From Pseudomonas farsensis (lineage in GTDB: Bacteria; Pseudomonadota; Gammaproteobacteria; Pseudomonadales; Pseudomonadaceae), in assembly GCF_014268805.2 (NCBI RefSeq), contig NZ_JABWRF020000005.1, positions 1 through 64,000 on the forward strand: a stretch of 64,000 nt of DNA. The letters run 5' to 3'. This document shows positions 42,450-50,953 of the stretch, piece after piece (positions within the stretch are counted from its first letter, which is position 1; every line of letters starts with the position of its first letter). The translations under genes and the position numbers were made by a program. The notes under the pieces are model-generated. The model worked only from the letters and a program-made list of their open reading frames with translations, did not search any database and had not been told where the DNA came from.

Positions 42450-45185
42450 TCATGCTGCGAGCCTCTTGATGTGGTCCCAGCTGTCCACGCTCCAGCCCGC
42501 CAGCTTCGCCCGAGCACGCCACTCGACGACGTTCTTGCCCAGCTCGGCCGCTACAACGGATGGGGGCAGGGAAGGATCACCATCACAGGGGAAGAAGAAC
42601 GCCGCAAAGCGACGGTTGTTGCCATCCGTCCAGGGGATGGCTCTCGTCTTCTCCACCTTCGCGCTCAACATCAACGAGAACTTAGTGTGACTCATGGAGT
42701 TTTCCTTGTTGTGCGAGCACCACTCCAGGAACATCGCGTAAACGTCAGAAGTGAGGCAGCATCCCCACAGGCCGTGCCCCAGCTCGCCGGCTCGCCACAG
42801 ATAGAAGAATGTCTGCCAAGCAGTACGACTCAGTTCCACCAAGCGCTGACGGGCGTCAGTCTCTGGCGGGCGGGTACGCTGGTTGAAATCGCCCAGTTCG
42901 ACATCGAGCAGCCAGCCGTACAAGGCAGCGACCCCACCGCTGGCCAGCTCGTGCGCGATAGCTTTCTGCCGCTCTGCCGGCAAGGTCTCCAGCGGCCACA
43001 TCACCAACATGCGGCGGTCGCTCTCGCTGATCGGCCAGGGCATGATTTCGTTGCTCAGGAAGACCGAATTCATGTGGTTGGCCTCTTCCCAGCCGTTGAT
43101 GAACTTCGACTCCATGCGCACCGTCTTGCCGGTGATCATGTGCTTGATCTTGCCGACTTGGTTGTAGCGCTGGTCACGGCTGACGACCTCTTCGAACACC
43201 GCCCACAGCTTGCCGCTCTGCCAGGCATTAAAGTTGCCTTCGAGCTGGGTCTGACCAACCGTTGCGCCATATCGTCCATAAAGTTCGCCCATGATGTCCG
43301 CGAACAGCAGGCTCTTGCCGGAACCCTCCATCGTGGAATGGAACAGCACTGCTGTGTCCATCTTCGCGCCCATGTGCTGCAGCGGGTAGGCCATCCATTT
43401 GACCAGCCAATCGAGCGCCACCGCGTCGTGGTTACACAGGAACGAGATCAGCCACCGCAGATTCTCGCAAGCAGTGTCATCCCGCACCGGCTCCAGCGGC
43501 AGGCCCTCGAAGGTGTTGATGTAGATCGCCGGGTCCTTGGTCATCGTCGGATCGAACACGATATGGTCGACGTCTACCACCCGCCGGTTTGGGCTGTTCA
43601 GCCACAACTGGTAGGCATCACCCAGGGCCATCTTGACGCTGCCCTCTGGCAGGCGCCGTTTCTTCTCTCGGTCCCAAGCTTCTTTGGTGCCATCGATGTA
43701 GATATAGCGATCAAGCGGGGCGAGGTTCAACGCACCGCCCTTCTTGCTCGACATCTTACGGGCCTGCTCGAGTTCCTTGACTTGCTCGGACGAGACCAAC
43801 TTTTTGTCGGTGCTCTCCAGCCATTGCTTGGCCAGAGGTTTACCGACTAGGGCCTCGAACCCCGACCGTTTCATCGACTGCCCTTTGTCCATGTCCCACA
43901 CGTTCGTGGTGCCTTCGACCAGGGCGAAGCGGCGCTTTGCGCTTCTCAAGACAAGACCGTCTTCCCCCTCCCCCCCGGTGGCCGAGGAGGCGGCCGGGCT
44001 TGGCTCGCTCTGGCTGCCGTCAGCACCAACCTCGTCCCGGCCGGCGTGCTCGGTGACCGATGGGGTGCGGGGAAGCTCACCGAGTGGCGGCGGCATTGGC
44101 GGGCGAGACTTGGCGTCGAGACCTAGGATCTGCGCAGCTGCTCTGGTAGCTGCCCTCTGATCGCCGTCGTGCATCAGAATGCAAAACACGTCGAACGCAT
44201 CATTCTTGTGCCCGTTCGCCAGTGGGTCCGAAGTGTGATGGGAGTAGAGCTTGCCGTCGGTGATCGTTACCCCCGGAATCCCTGAGCTGCTGTGCGGGCT
44301 CAGCCACTTACCGTCCGCACGCTTGTATCCATGCGCCTCTATCATCGTGGCGATATCATGGATGCGGTTAAATTCGGGGATGACCTCGGGAAGCCGATCA
44401 CCGGATCGGGCAGGACCCGGTGATGGCTTGGGCAAAGGGCGAGCGGTAGGTGCAGACGGCTTCGGCCTCCACGGGCAAACAGCCTCCCCCTTGGGCTTGA
44501 ACTCGTCCCAACCCTGCCAGATTGCCAGCAGCTCGGTCGGCAACTCCGGCAATCCGCCGGCATCTGGCGGGGTGCGCCATGTGTAGGGTTTACCCGTACC
44601 AGGGTGAATCGAAGGCGGCAGCACGTCCTGGACGAGGCCGCCGCGCAGTTCGAAGACGGTCACTTTCTTGAAGGGCTCAGCTGCCATGCGGAAAGCCGCC
44701 TCGCGGCCAGCATCCTCCGCGTCAACGGCTGCTTTCACCTGCGTCATGAGCCCTTTATAGATGGTGCCATCGGGGTCGTTCTTATTGGGCCAAACCAAGG
44801 CATGGCGGCTCAGTTCCACGCCCTCGGGGACACGAAACATCACCCGGAAGCGCTCGGGGTTACCCACCGAAGTCGGATATGCGTCGGCAAGCGCGTCGAC
44901 GTCGAGCCCACGCGTTTGCTGCAAGACCTGGCGGGTCAGCTCGACGTCATCAACGTCCAGCGAGCAGACACGGCTAGGCCCGAGCACCACACCGAGGTTA
45001 TGGCTCGGGCACTTCGTCCAGAAGGTTTCAGCATCAGATGCGGCAGTGAAGTAGCCGCCGGGCTTGTTCCAGCCGTGCCCCTTCGGGCCCTTTTCGCCAG
45101 GCTCGATGGGCACCAGGGCAAGACCGAAGGTTTCAATGTAACGCCGCGCCCAATCCGCTGTGGTAGGAGTTGAGCGCCCGCTCAT
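42450..45185 (-). CDS. Phage primase-polymerase/helicase
   Basis: 911 aa from ATG 45185 (MSGRSTPTTADWARRY). N-terminal Prim-Pol (AEP) domain: ALVPIEPGEKGPKGHGWNKP, NLGVVLGPSRVCSLDVDDVE with the catalytic Asp pair. Then a linker with SSGIPGVTITDGKLYSHHTS. C-terminal D5/VirE-type SF3-like helicase: Walker A in FHSTMEGSGKSLLF (about residue 618), then WAVFEEVVSRDQRYNQVGKI (Walker B) and VFLSNEIMPWP. It likely starts phage DNA replication at the neighbouring iteron array. Confidence 0.9.
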   Translation of the reverse strand: MSGRSTPTTADWARRYIETFGLALVPIEPGEKGPKGHGWNKPGGYFTAASDAETFWTKCPSHNLGVVLGPSRVCSLDVDDVELTRQVLQQTRGLDVDALADAYPTSVGNPERFRVMFRVPEGVELSRHALVWPNKNDPDGTIYKGLMTQVKAAVDAEDAGREAAFRMAAEPFKKVTVFELRGGLVQDVLPPSIHPGTGKPYTWRTPPDAGGLPELPTELLAIWQGWDEFKPKGEAVCPWRPKPSAPTARPLPKPSPGPARSGDRLPEVIPEFNRIHDIATMIEAHGYKRADGKWLSPHSSSGIPGVTITDGKLYSHHTSDPLANGHKNDAFDVFCILMHDGDQRAATRAAAQILGLDAKSRPPMPPPLGELPRTPSVTEHAGRDEVGADGSQSEPSPAASSATGGEGEDGLVLRSAKRRFALVEGTTNVWDMDKGQSMKRSGFEALVGKPLAKQWLESTDKKLVSSEQVKELEQARKMSSKKGGALNLAPLDRYIYIDGTKEAWDREKKRRLPEGSVKMALGDAYQLWLNSPNRRVVDVDHIVFDPTMTKDPAIYINTFEGLPLEPVRDDTACENLRWLISFLCNHDAVALDWLVKWMAYPLQHMGAKMDTAVLFHSTMEGSGKSLLFADIMGELYGRYGATVGQTQLEGNFNAWQSGKLWAVFEEVVSRDQRYNQVGKIKHMITGKTVRMESKFINGWEEANHMNSVFLSNEIMPWPISESDRRMLVMWPLETLPAERQKAIAHELASGGVAALYGWLLDVELGDFNQRTRPPETDARQRLVELSRTAWQTFFYLWRAGELGHGLWGCCLTSDVYAMFLEWCSHNKENSMSHTKFSLMLSAKVEKTRAIPWTDGNNRRFAAFFFPCDGDPSLPPSVVAAELGKNVVEWRARAKLAGWSVDSWDHIKRLAA

Positions 45186-45385
45186 CTGCGCCGCTCCCGA
45201 AGGCTCTGGCAATCCACGCAGGTTTCGCACCCCGCCACCGATTGCTGGCGGGCCTCAGGGATTGGTTCGTCGCAATCCACGCAGATGAGCGCGCTCGGCC
45301 CAACAGGGAGGCGCGCAACACGCAGCAGCGACAATTTCAGAAAGTACTCGGCGCTATCGTTGGCGAAATCGACATCATCAGCCAT
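45182..45385 (-). CDS. TraR/DksA-type C4 zinc-finger protein
   Basis: 67 aa. Four Cys as C-x-x-C ... C-x-x-C (ALICVDCDEPIPEAR ... CETCVDCQ), the TraR/DksA zinc finger. Phage TraR-like proteins bind RNA polymerase in the secondary channel and mimic ppGpp/DksA. Overlaps the primase start by 4 bp and the CII-like gene by 8 bp. Confidence 0.88.
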   Translation of the reverse strand: MADDVDFANDSAEYFLKLSLLRVARLPVGPSALICVDCDEPIPEARQQSVAGCETCVDCQSLRERRR

Positions 45386-45866
45386 CGGCACGGTCCTCCA
45401 CTGCTTGACGAGCACCCGCGATAATCGCGAGCACCTGGCGGATAACGTCGATTCCACAGGCCTCAAGCTTCTGGACTTCGTGCAGCTCCCATACGTTGTC
45501 AGCAGCACCTTCATGCATGCTGCTGACGAACTGGGCGGCCTCTTCCAGCAACAGACCGACAGCCTTCAACTGCTCATTGGTCGCCGGAACGGGCTGTGGT
45601 CGGTACCAGACAACACCTGCGGCACGCCCCAGGGCATCAAGCACGCGCTTGTCGGAGGTGAACTGCAATACCTCTTCAAGCTCGTCAGGGTTGAGCCAGC
45701 GGCGCTCTTCGTCGTGCTTCAATTTCTTCTGCAGGGCATCAAAGTCCATGCCCATGTCAAAGGCCAGCGTTGTGAGACCGCCTTTGTATTCGCGCCCTGC
45801 GCGGTAGAGCGCGTGGCGGAGGGAGAGAGCCGGACCATAGTCCGGCAGAGTATCGATGCGACTCAT
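45378..45866 (-). CDS. CII-family (CP76) phage regulatory protein
   Basis: 162 aa. N-terminal HTH region SLRHALYRAGREYKGGLTTL, then MGMDFDALQKKLKHDEERRW and LNPDELEEVLQFTSDKRVLD match the phage regulatory protein CII (CP76) family. It is preceded by a palindrome that encloses its ribosome-binding site. Confidence 0.82.
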   Translation of the reverse strand: MSRIDTLPDYGPALSLRHALYRAGREYKGGLTTLAFDMGMDFDALQKKLKHDEERRWLNPDELEEVLQFTSDKRVLDALGRAAGVVWYRPQPVPATNEQLKAVGLLLEEAAQFVSSMHEGAADNVWELHEVQKLEACGIDVIRQVLAIIAGARQAVEDRADG

Positions 45867-45867
45867 A

Positions 45868-45890
45868 ACCGTTAATCCTCGGTTAACGGT
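45868..45890. promoter_or_regulatory. Palindrome with embedded ribosome-binding site before CII-like gene
   Basis: ACCGTTAA at 45868-45875 and TTAACGGT at 45883-45890 flank a 7-bp spacer. On the minus strand the spacer contains GAGGA, placed nine bases before the ATG of the CII-like gene. It may be a protein operator, an RNA hairpin that hides the start, or both. Confidence 0.45.
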
Positions 45891-45902
45891 GTAGCCATGG
45901 GA

Positions 45903-45983
45903 TCAGGCAAGCCCTATCCTACGACCACGACCGTTGTGTGGTGCCTTGCGTGCTGTGCGGGCATTACATGCGGTTCTAGTCAT
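45903..45983 (-). CDS. Arginine-rich micro-ORF (26 aa), doubtful
   Basis: ATG 45983 to TGA 45903 encodes a 26-residue, very basic peptide (MTRTACNARTARKAPHNGRG then RRIGLA). Located between Cro-like and CII-like genes, where lambdoid phages have nut and small regulators. No good Shine-Dalgarno sequence. Confidence 0.2.
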   Translation of the reverse strand: MTRTACNARTARKAPHNGRGRRIGLA

Positions 45984-45991
45984 CCGGCCAT

Positions 45992-46058
45992 TCTTGTGGT
46001 GAGAGGCCGCCGGATGGCGGGGGTCCAACACCAGGCTGGGTCGCTCTTGTGGTGAGAG
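45992..46058. repeat. Direct repeat between Cro-like and CII-like genes
   Basis: TCTTGTGGTGAGAG at 45992-46005 and again at 46045-46058, 53 bp apart, downstream of the Cro-like gene on the leftward transcript. A nut-like or processing role is possible but unproven. Confidence 0.5.
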
Positions 46059-46076
46059 CACCCGGCCAGGTGATCC

Positions 46077-46271
46077 TTACTTTTGGAGCTGCCTTACGCT
46101 CCTGATCTCTTCCTCGTAGAAAACCTCGATAGCCTTGCCCACCTCGTAGCGGACTGCCGCCCCCTTCGTCGCGCGATAGATTGTCGGCTGCGTTACGCCG
46201 ACCCGTTCTGCAATCGCACGCTGTGAAAAACCTCTTTCGATTAGCGCTCCAAGCATCTCTTGTATGGACAT
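46077..46271 (-). CDS. Cro-like HTH repressor
   Basis: 64 aa. Helix-turn-helix GFSQRAIAERVGVTQPTIYR fills most of the protein. Divergent from CI and first gene of the leftward early operon, the position of Cro. Likely competes with CI for operators in 46272-46368. Confidence 0.8.
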   Translation of the reverse strand: MSIQEMLGALIERGFSQRAIAERVGVTQPTIYRATKGAAVRYEVGKAIEVFYEEEIRSVRQLQK

Positions 46272-46368
46272 GATGCAACCTATTCGTTAGCGAATAAGCA
46301 GATCTTACCCAAACGAATCGGGCAGAGCAATACACTAGCGATACGCAAACTAATCAGAGCCATCAGCA
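46272..46368. promoter_or_regulatory. CI/Cro operator and divergent promoter region
   Basis: Contains the palindrome TATTCG-TTAG-CGAATA (46281-46296) and related half-sites AAACGAAT (46311) and TAGCGATAC (about 46336). On the minus strand a TTGCTC ... 17 bp ... TAAGAT promoter for the Cro-like gene overlaps these sites. Confidence 0.6.
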
Positions 46369-47028
46369 GTGATAGGAAATCGCGTAGCAAAACGCATGCA
46401 TGAGCTTGGGATGTCAGGCGGCGAGCTTGCCAGACGTTCCGGCGTACCCCAGCCAACCATTCACAGAATTCTGTCAGGCACATCGGTTAGCCCCCGGCAG
46501 GAGAACGTCGAGAGAATCGCAAAAGTCCTCGGAGTGACTACTGACTGGTTATGGAAGGGCGAAGGGAGCATTCCGCCAGCAGCTGGCCCGCTGGCCAATG
46601 TGGAGCCAGGACCAAAAGTCCGTGGTTTCGTACCGCTGATTTCATGGGTACAGGCTGGAGCCTGGTGCGAGATGCAAGAACCGCTGGAACTGGAAGACGC
46701 CGAGGCATGGTTGCCCTGCGCGGTCTCGCACAGCAGTGCAACGTTTGCCCTTCGTGTTCGCGGGCTCTCGATGTTTAACCCTCATGAACGCAGATCATTC
46801 AGGGATGGCGACATCATTTTCGTCGACCCTGCAAAAGACTATGAAAATGGCTCCTTGGTCATCGTCAAGCTGGCAAGCAGCAAAGAGGCAACCTTTAAAC
46901 AGCTTGTTCTAGAAGGCGAACGCCAATTCTTGAAGCCGCTCAACCCCTCGTGGCCGGACCCAATAATCGAGCTGCCCAACGATGCAGCCATCTGTGGGGT
47001 GGTCGTATCCAAGGTTGAGATCTTCTGA
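46369..47028 (+). CDS. cI: CI-type prophage repressor, LexA-like (S24)
   Basis: 219 aa, GTG start at 46369. N-terminal HTH (GMSGGELARRSGVPQPTIHR). C-terminal S24 protease domain with cleavage site A96-G97 (WVQAGAW), nucleophile S134 (RGLSMF) and K167 (VIVKLA). It keeps the prophage silent and should self-cleave with activated RecA, so the prophage is SOS-inducible. Confidence 0.93.
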   Translation: MIGNRVAKRMHELGMSGGELARRSGVPQPTIHRILSGTSVSPRQENVERIAKVLGVTTDWLWKGEGSIPPAAGPLANVEPGPKVRGFVPLISWVQAGAWCEMQEPLELEDAEAWLPCAVSHSSATFALRVRGLSMFNPHERRSFRDGDIIFVDPAKDYENGSLVIVKLASSKEATFKQLVLEGERQFLKPLNPSWPDPIIELPNDAAICGVVVSKVEIF

Positions 47029-47051
47029 ACCGTAAACGGATAGAGATCATC

Positions 47052-47095
47052 TCGTTTAGGTATTGACCGGAAAAATTCGTTTAAGTATTGTCTGG
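47052..47095 (+). promoter_or_regulatory. Tandem repeat with likely rightward promoter
   Basis: TCGTTTAGGTATTGACCGG (47052-47070) and TCGTTTAAGTATTGTCTGG (47077-47095) are direct repeats 25 bp apart. They resemble half-sites of the CI/Cro operator and include TTGACC as a possible -35. They precede the ten-gene rightward early operon. Confidence 0.5.
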
Positions 47096-47127
47096 ACCGC
47101 TACCCCTCTCACCACTGAGGTCCAGAT

Positions 47128-47289
47128 ATGCCAACCCAACAGCACCCCCAAGGGGGCAAGGTCTACTTGCACCCCACCACCTGCACCCGCCCCGCAGTCG
47201 TCGACGCATTCCAGCGTCGTACCGGCCTGCGCCTGATCGTTTCCCCCGCCGGCCTGGTCCGCGCCGTACCTGCAGGGGGTACGGCGTGA
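47128..47289 (+). CDS. Small phage protein, 53 aa
   Basis: Begins MPTQQHPQGGKVYLHPTTCT and ends with VRAVPAGGTA. No known domain. The stop overlaps the GTG start of the next gene by 4 bp, so translation is coupled. First gene of the rightward operon. Confidence 0.6.
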   Translation: MPTQQHPQGGKVYLHPTTCTRPAVVDAFQRRTGLRLIVSPAGLVRAVPAGGTA

Positions 47290-47795
47290 GCGAATACACC
47301 GTCCCCCTGAAACGGGTCATGTTGCTCCAGAAAGCGCTGGAGAACGGAGGCACCACCACGTGCCCCCTGCGCCGCCCCGAGACCACCAGTGACGCACTGA
47401 TCGAGGTGGAGAACGACACCAGCACGCACCACATCAGGGTGATTTTCGGCCCCCTGACCGGATCGCTCACCCTGCAGCGCGGCGATTCCTCGAAGTACAT
47501 GGCTTTACGCGACTTCCTTGAAGAACTGGCCAACGGCCGGGCTGACTCCGGGCGACTGTCGCAACAGGCTATCGCCCTGATGGAAGCCCAAGACTGCGTG
47601 AACAGCGTGATCGAAGCCCACCAGATCGCCTACGTCATACAAACAGTCACCCCCGCCCGCCCATTCGGTGCCGTCGTCACTGACGGCCTTGGAACAGTCC
47701 ACGCGGCAGTCACCGGCACTTGCAAGCACCACCTCGCAGAAGCCGTACGCGCCCAGCTCAGGCCTCATAACGAGGGGCACGGGGAGCACCCATGA
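47286..47795 (+). CDS. Uncharacterised phage early protein, 169 aa
   Basis: GTG start at 47286 (MSEYTVPLKRVMLLQKALEN). Two parts: an N-terminal strand-rich region and a helical segment YMALRDFLEELANGRADSGR, then a C-terminal region rich in Thr/Val. No recognised family. Overlaps neighbours by 4 bp on both sides. Confidence 0.6.
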   Translation: MSEYTVPLKRVMLLQKALENGGTTTCPLRRPETTSDALIEVENDTSTHHIRVIFGPLTGSLTLQRGDSSKYMALRDFLEELANGRADSGRLSQQAIALMEAQDCVNSVIEAHQIAYVIQTVTPARPFGAVVTDGLGTVHAAVTGTCKHHLAEAVRAQLRPHNEGHGEHP

Positions 47796-48031
47796 GCAAA
47801 ACGCTGGACCAGCTACGCAACCAATGGACAACGCCCTGCCCAACTCTGTCAGCTGTGCGTGCGCACTACTTCCCGCACATCAAGACGGACCGCCGGTTCA
47901 GGGAGCTGATCCAGAAAGGCGAGATCAACCTGACGCTCAAGAAGCTGCACAGCTCGACCCGAGCTCAGTACGTGATCTACCTGCACGACCTGGCCGACTA
48001 CCTCGACCAGCAACACCAACAGACCGCTTAA
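47792..48031 (+). CDS. PrtN/pyocin-activator-like protein, divergent copy
   Basis: 79 aa. SAVRAHYFPHIKTDRRFREL, IQKGEINLTLKKLHSSTRAQ and YLHDLADYLDQQ match the layout of PrtN (pyocin activator) proteins, though the N terminus differs. A clearer copy of the family is encoded at 51614-51892. Confidence 0.65.
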   Translation: MSKTLDQLRNQWTTPCPTLSAVRAHYFPHIKTDRRFRELIQKGEINLTLKKLHSSTRAQYVIYLHDLADYLDQQHQQTA

Positions 48032-48119
48032 CCAGGCGGCCCCGGCCATCAGGGGCACCACTTCGCCGTCAAGCCACCACCACTTTCAGGCTTGGTGCCG
48101 AGAACCAGGAGCACAGCAC

Positions 48120-48641
48120 ATGCACCCGCACCAGTACGCACTCGCCGCCGGCACCCTCTGGCTGGTTACGCTCATTGTCCTGCCGTACCTGTTCGCGAAG
48201 GCACGCATTCGCGCCTACAAGGAGGGCTTCGCTGACGGCAAGCTGGCCCACCAAGAAACGCTGAAACTGCAGCTGCAGGAAGCGAAACGAGTACGGGAAT
48301 CACTGCGCGCAGAGCTCGAAGACGCCCAGAGAAATTGCGCCCAGCAGTTAGACGCCCGCACAGCTAGCATCACCGCGTTGAAGGCCCACATCGCCGATCT
48401 GGAAGCCAGAATCATGTCGTACACCGCGATGCCGGTGACCAGAGCTGACTACGACTTGATGATCAACGCTGCCGAGACACTGGCCTTGGCCGAGAAAACG
48501 TGGAAGGTCGCGAAGGGCACTGAGCCATGGCGCAACCGCGCGCTGCAGCAACGCCAAGACATCCACGCCCTTGCCGTACGCGTGCACCATCAGCTGCGCT
48601 CCACACCCGCTACAACGGCAACCGCCGGGGAGGCAGCATGA
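48120..48641 (+). CDS. Membrane-anchored coiled-coil phage protein
   Basis: 173 aa. One N-terminal membrane segment (YALAAGTLWLVTLIVLPYLF) followed by a long coiled coil (~40-105, LQLQEAKRVRESLRAELEDA). The rest is a helical domain. No known family; topology suggests the bulk is cytoplasmic. Overlaps the methyltransferase start by 4 bp. Confidence 0.6.
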   Translation: MHPHQYALAAGTLWLVTLIVLPYLFAKARIRAYKEGFADGKLAHQETLKLQLQEAKRVRESLRAELEDAQRNCAQQLDARTASITALKAHIADLEARIMSYTAMPVTRADYDLMINAAETLALAEKTWKVAKGTEPWRNRALQQRQDIHALAVRVHHQLRSTPATTATAGEAA

Positions 48642-50467
48642 CCGCCGCCCAGCAGATCAACATCCATGCCGCGCAACAGCACGCCCTGCCCTTCCAGCGC
48701 GAACTGTACGTCGACTTGTTCGCCGGTGCGGGCGGGGCCAGCAGCGGCGGTGCCCGCGTGTACCGCGATCCTGACATCGCCATCAACCACAACCCCATCG
48801 CAATCGCCGTACACCGCGCGAACCACCGCAACACCCGTCACTACATCAGCGACATCTACGAGGTCGACCCGCTGCAGGCCACCGGCGGCCAGCCCGTGGG
48901 CATCCTGTGGGCCTCGCCAGACTGCCGTCATTTCTCCAAAGCCAAAGGCGGCGCCCCGCGCAGCAAGGCTGTTCGGTCGCTGCCTTGGGTGGTAGTGCGC
49001 TGGGTCTTCGTGACCCGCCCACGCCTGCTGCTCATGGAGAACGTCGAAGAGTTCCAGGCCTGGGGGCCACTGGACGACGACGGCAAGCCGATCAAGTCGG
49101 AAATGGGTCGCACCTTCAAGGCATTCATCGCCTGCCTCACTACCGGCCTGGCTGCAGATCACCCGGACATAGGCGAGATCATGGACAGCATCGGCCAGTG
49201 GGTGCCGATGGAGGCCTTGGTGCGCGGCTTGGGCTGCGATGTCGAGTGGCGAGAACGCCGCGCCTCGAACGCCGGCGCCCCTACCATCCGCAAGCGCCTG
49301 TTCCTCATCGGCCGCACGGACGGCCGCCCAATCGTCTGGACGAAGCCGAAACGGCATGAAAAGCCCAAGTCGGGGCAACTGCCGTGGCGCACCGCCGCCG
49401 AGTGCATCGACTTCTCTGACCTGGGCAAGAGCCTTTTCGACCGCAAGCGTCCACTGGTGGACAACACCTGCCGGCGCGTCGCGAAGGGGTTCTGGCGTCA
49501 TACCGTCATGGCCGAGCAGCCCTTCGTGCTGCAACTGGACGAGCAGCAGCTGGCCGCCGCAAGCCTGACCGAGTTCGCCAACGCGAGCACGCAGCGCACT
49601 TTCAGCGCGGGCGAGCCGCTACGCCCCCAGGTGGCCCAGATCAAAGGCGGTCATTTCGCCCTGGCGGCAGCCCATCTGACCCACCTAACGCATCATGGAG
49701 ACCGATCGGGCTACCCCGTTTCCGAGTCAACCCGGACGATCACCGGAGCTTGCCGAGGTGAACAAGCGCTGGTCACCGCTTCGATGATCACCCTGCGCAA
49801 GGGTTCTACCGGCAGCGGTATGGGCCAGCCCGTCAACGCACTGACCACCGGCAGCGGTCACCATGCGGTCGCTGCATGCCACTTTGAGCAGGCGAACGGT
49901 GGTTTCTACAAGGGCGACGGGCGAGCAGCCAAGGTGCCACTGAGCACGATTCTCGGGCGCGGCACCAACCAGCGCCTGGCCAGCGCGTACCTGGTGAAGT
50001 ACTACGGCACCGGCGGGCAGTGGCAAGGCATGGGCGAACCAATGCACACCCTGCCAACCAAGGAACGCATGGCTTTGGTCACCATCGTCCAAGTGCCCGC
50101 CGCGATCCTGCCGCCCGAGCTGCTGGTGAAGGCCCGCAGGTGCGCTCACTTCCTGCACAAGTACCTGCCGGAACACTTTCCCGAACCGGTCGACCTGGTG
50201 CTCCTCGGCGAGCACGCACTGATCGACTTTACCCTGCGCATGCTTAAGGCCCCGGAGCTGAAACTCGCTCAAGGCTTCAGTCCCGACTACATCCTTGATC
50301 GCGGCCTGTTCGAGAACAAGGAAACCGGCCAACTGGAGTGGCACCCCATCTCGAACACCGACCAGATCCGGCTGATCGGCAACAGCGTCTGCCCCGACGA
50401 GGCAGAGGACCTGATCGCCGCCAACGCCAAGGACCTGATCGATCTGTACCTGCAGGAGGCCGCATGA
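48638..50467 (+). CDS. dcm: DNA (cytosine-5) methyltransferase
   Basis: 609 aa from ATG 48638. Motif I DLFAGAGG (26-33), motif IV SPDCRHFS (93-100) with the catalytic Cys C96, motif VI ENV (134-136). The usual Pro-Pro-Cys of motif IV reads Pro-Asp-Cys. The C-terminal conserved region ends with IGNSVCPDEAEDLIAANA. No cognate restriction gene is seen, so it likely protects phage DNA or alters host regulation. Confidence 0.92.
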   Translation: MTAAQQINIHAAQQHALPFQRELYVDLFAGAGGASSGGARVYRDPDIAINHNPIAIAVHRANHRNTRHYISDIYEVDPLQATGGQPVGILWASPDCRHFSKAKGGAPRSKAVRSLPWVVVRWVFVTRPRLLLMENVEEFQAWGPLDDDGKPIKSEMGRTFKAFIACLTTGLAADHPDIGEIMDSIGQWVPMEALVRGLGCDVEWRERRASNAGAPTIRKRLFLIGRTDGRPIVWTKPKRHEKPKSGQLPWRTAAECIDFSDLGKSLFDRKRPLVDNTCRRVAKGFWRHTVMAEQPFVLQLDEQQLAAASLTEFANASTQRTFSAGEPLRPQVAQIKGGHFALAAAHLTHLTHHGDRSGYPVSESTRTITGACRGEQALVTASMITLRKGSTGSGMGQPVNALTTGSGHHAVAACHFEQANGGFYKGDGRAAKVPLSTILGRGTNQRLASAYLVKYYGTGGQWQGMGEPMHTLPTKERMALVTIVQVPAAILPPELLVKARRCAHFLHKYLPEHFPEPVDLVLLGEHALIDFTLRMLKAPELKLAQGFSPDYILDRGLFENKETGQLEWHPISNTDQIRLIGNSVCPDEAEDLIAANAKDLIDLYLQEAA

Positions 50468-50760
50468 GCACGCATCGCCATGATTGGTGCATGAGCGAGG
50501 CCGACGACGGCGGTCAATATCACTGCAGGAAGTGCAGGCGACACCACGAAGGCCCCGTCCCAGAAGCTCACGACTGCCCTGTGTCGAACGCCGAGCACAA
50601 CGCCGTCGCCTGGCTCGGCCCGGCCGGGCTGTATCGCAATCGCCTGGACGCCGTGCGCAACGGCGAGCAGTCGATCGCGCCAGTGTCCTTCGCCGAACTG
50701 TTCGAGCTGGCGAGTAAGCAGGTCGCCATGCAGATCAAGAGGGAGCGCAAACGTGCATAA
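50464..50760 (+). CDS. Small His/Cys-rich phage protein, 98 aa
   Basis: Starts 4 bp before the methyltransferase stop (ATGA). N-terminal cluster of metal-binding residues (HRHDWCMSEADDGGQYHCRK, CRRHHEGP, HDCP) suggests a zinc ribbon. The rest is helical. Unknown function. Confidence 0.6.
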   Translation: MSTHRHDWCMSEADDGGQYHCRKCRRHHEGPVPEAHDCPVSNAEHNAVAWLGPAGLYRNRLDAVRNGEQSIAPVSFAELFELASKQVAMQIKRERKRA

Positions 50761-50953
50761 CCCCACCCGCACCTGGCAGATGGTCTGCCTTATCTTGGCC
50801 TGCGCGCTCGTCGCCGCCCTGATCCAGCTGCACCTGCCAACACCCGTTAACGCCGCGAGAGGCACGTTACCGAGTGTTAACAACTACACCGGCTACCAGC
50901 ACCTGGCCCTGAGCCCAAATGCACGCCGCGCCCACGAGAGGTATTCGCTGTGA
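50753..50953 (+). CDS. Small single-pass membrane protein
   Basis: 66 aa. One hydrophobic segment, WQMVCLILACALVAALIQLH, then a polar tail. Overlaps the genes on both sides by 8 and 4 bp. Unknown role. Confidence 0.55.
   Translation: MHNPTRTWQMVCLILACALVAALIQLHLPTPVNAARGTLPSVNNYTGYQHLALSPNARRAHERYSL

Noticed and set aside
42118..42522. 134-aa minus-strand ORF with repeated VLGVLGW and PNTPNT
   Set aside because: It is a translation of the CCAACAC repeats, overlaps the primase gene end, and has no family-like content.
45992..46058. CRISPR-like repeat
   Set aside because: Only two copies, no array, no cas genes in the window.
47088..47285. Upstream extension of the 169-aa early protein
   Set aside because: It overlaps the 53-aa gene in another frame; GTG 47286 overlapping that gene's stop is the better start.
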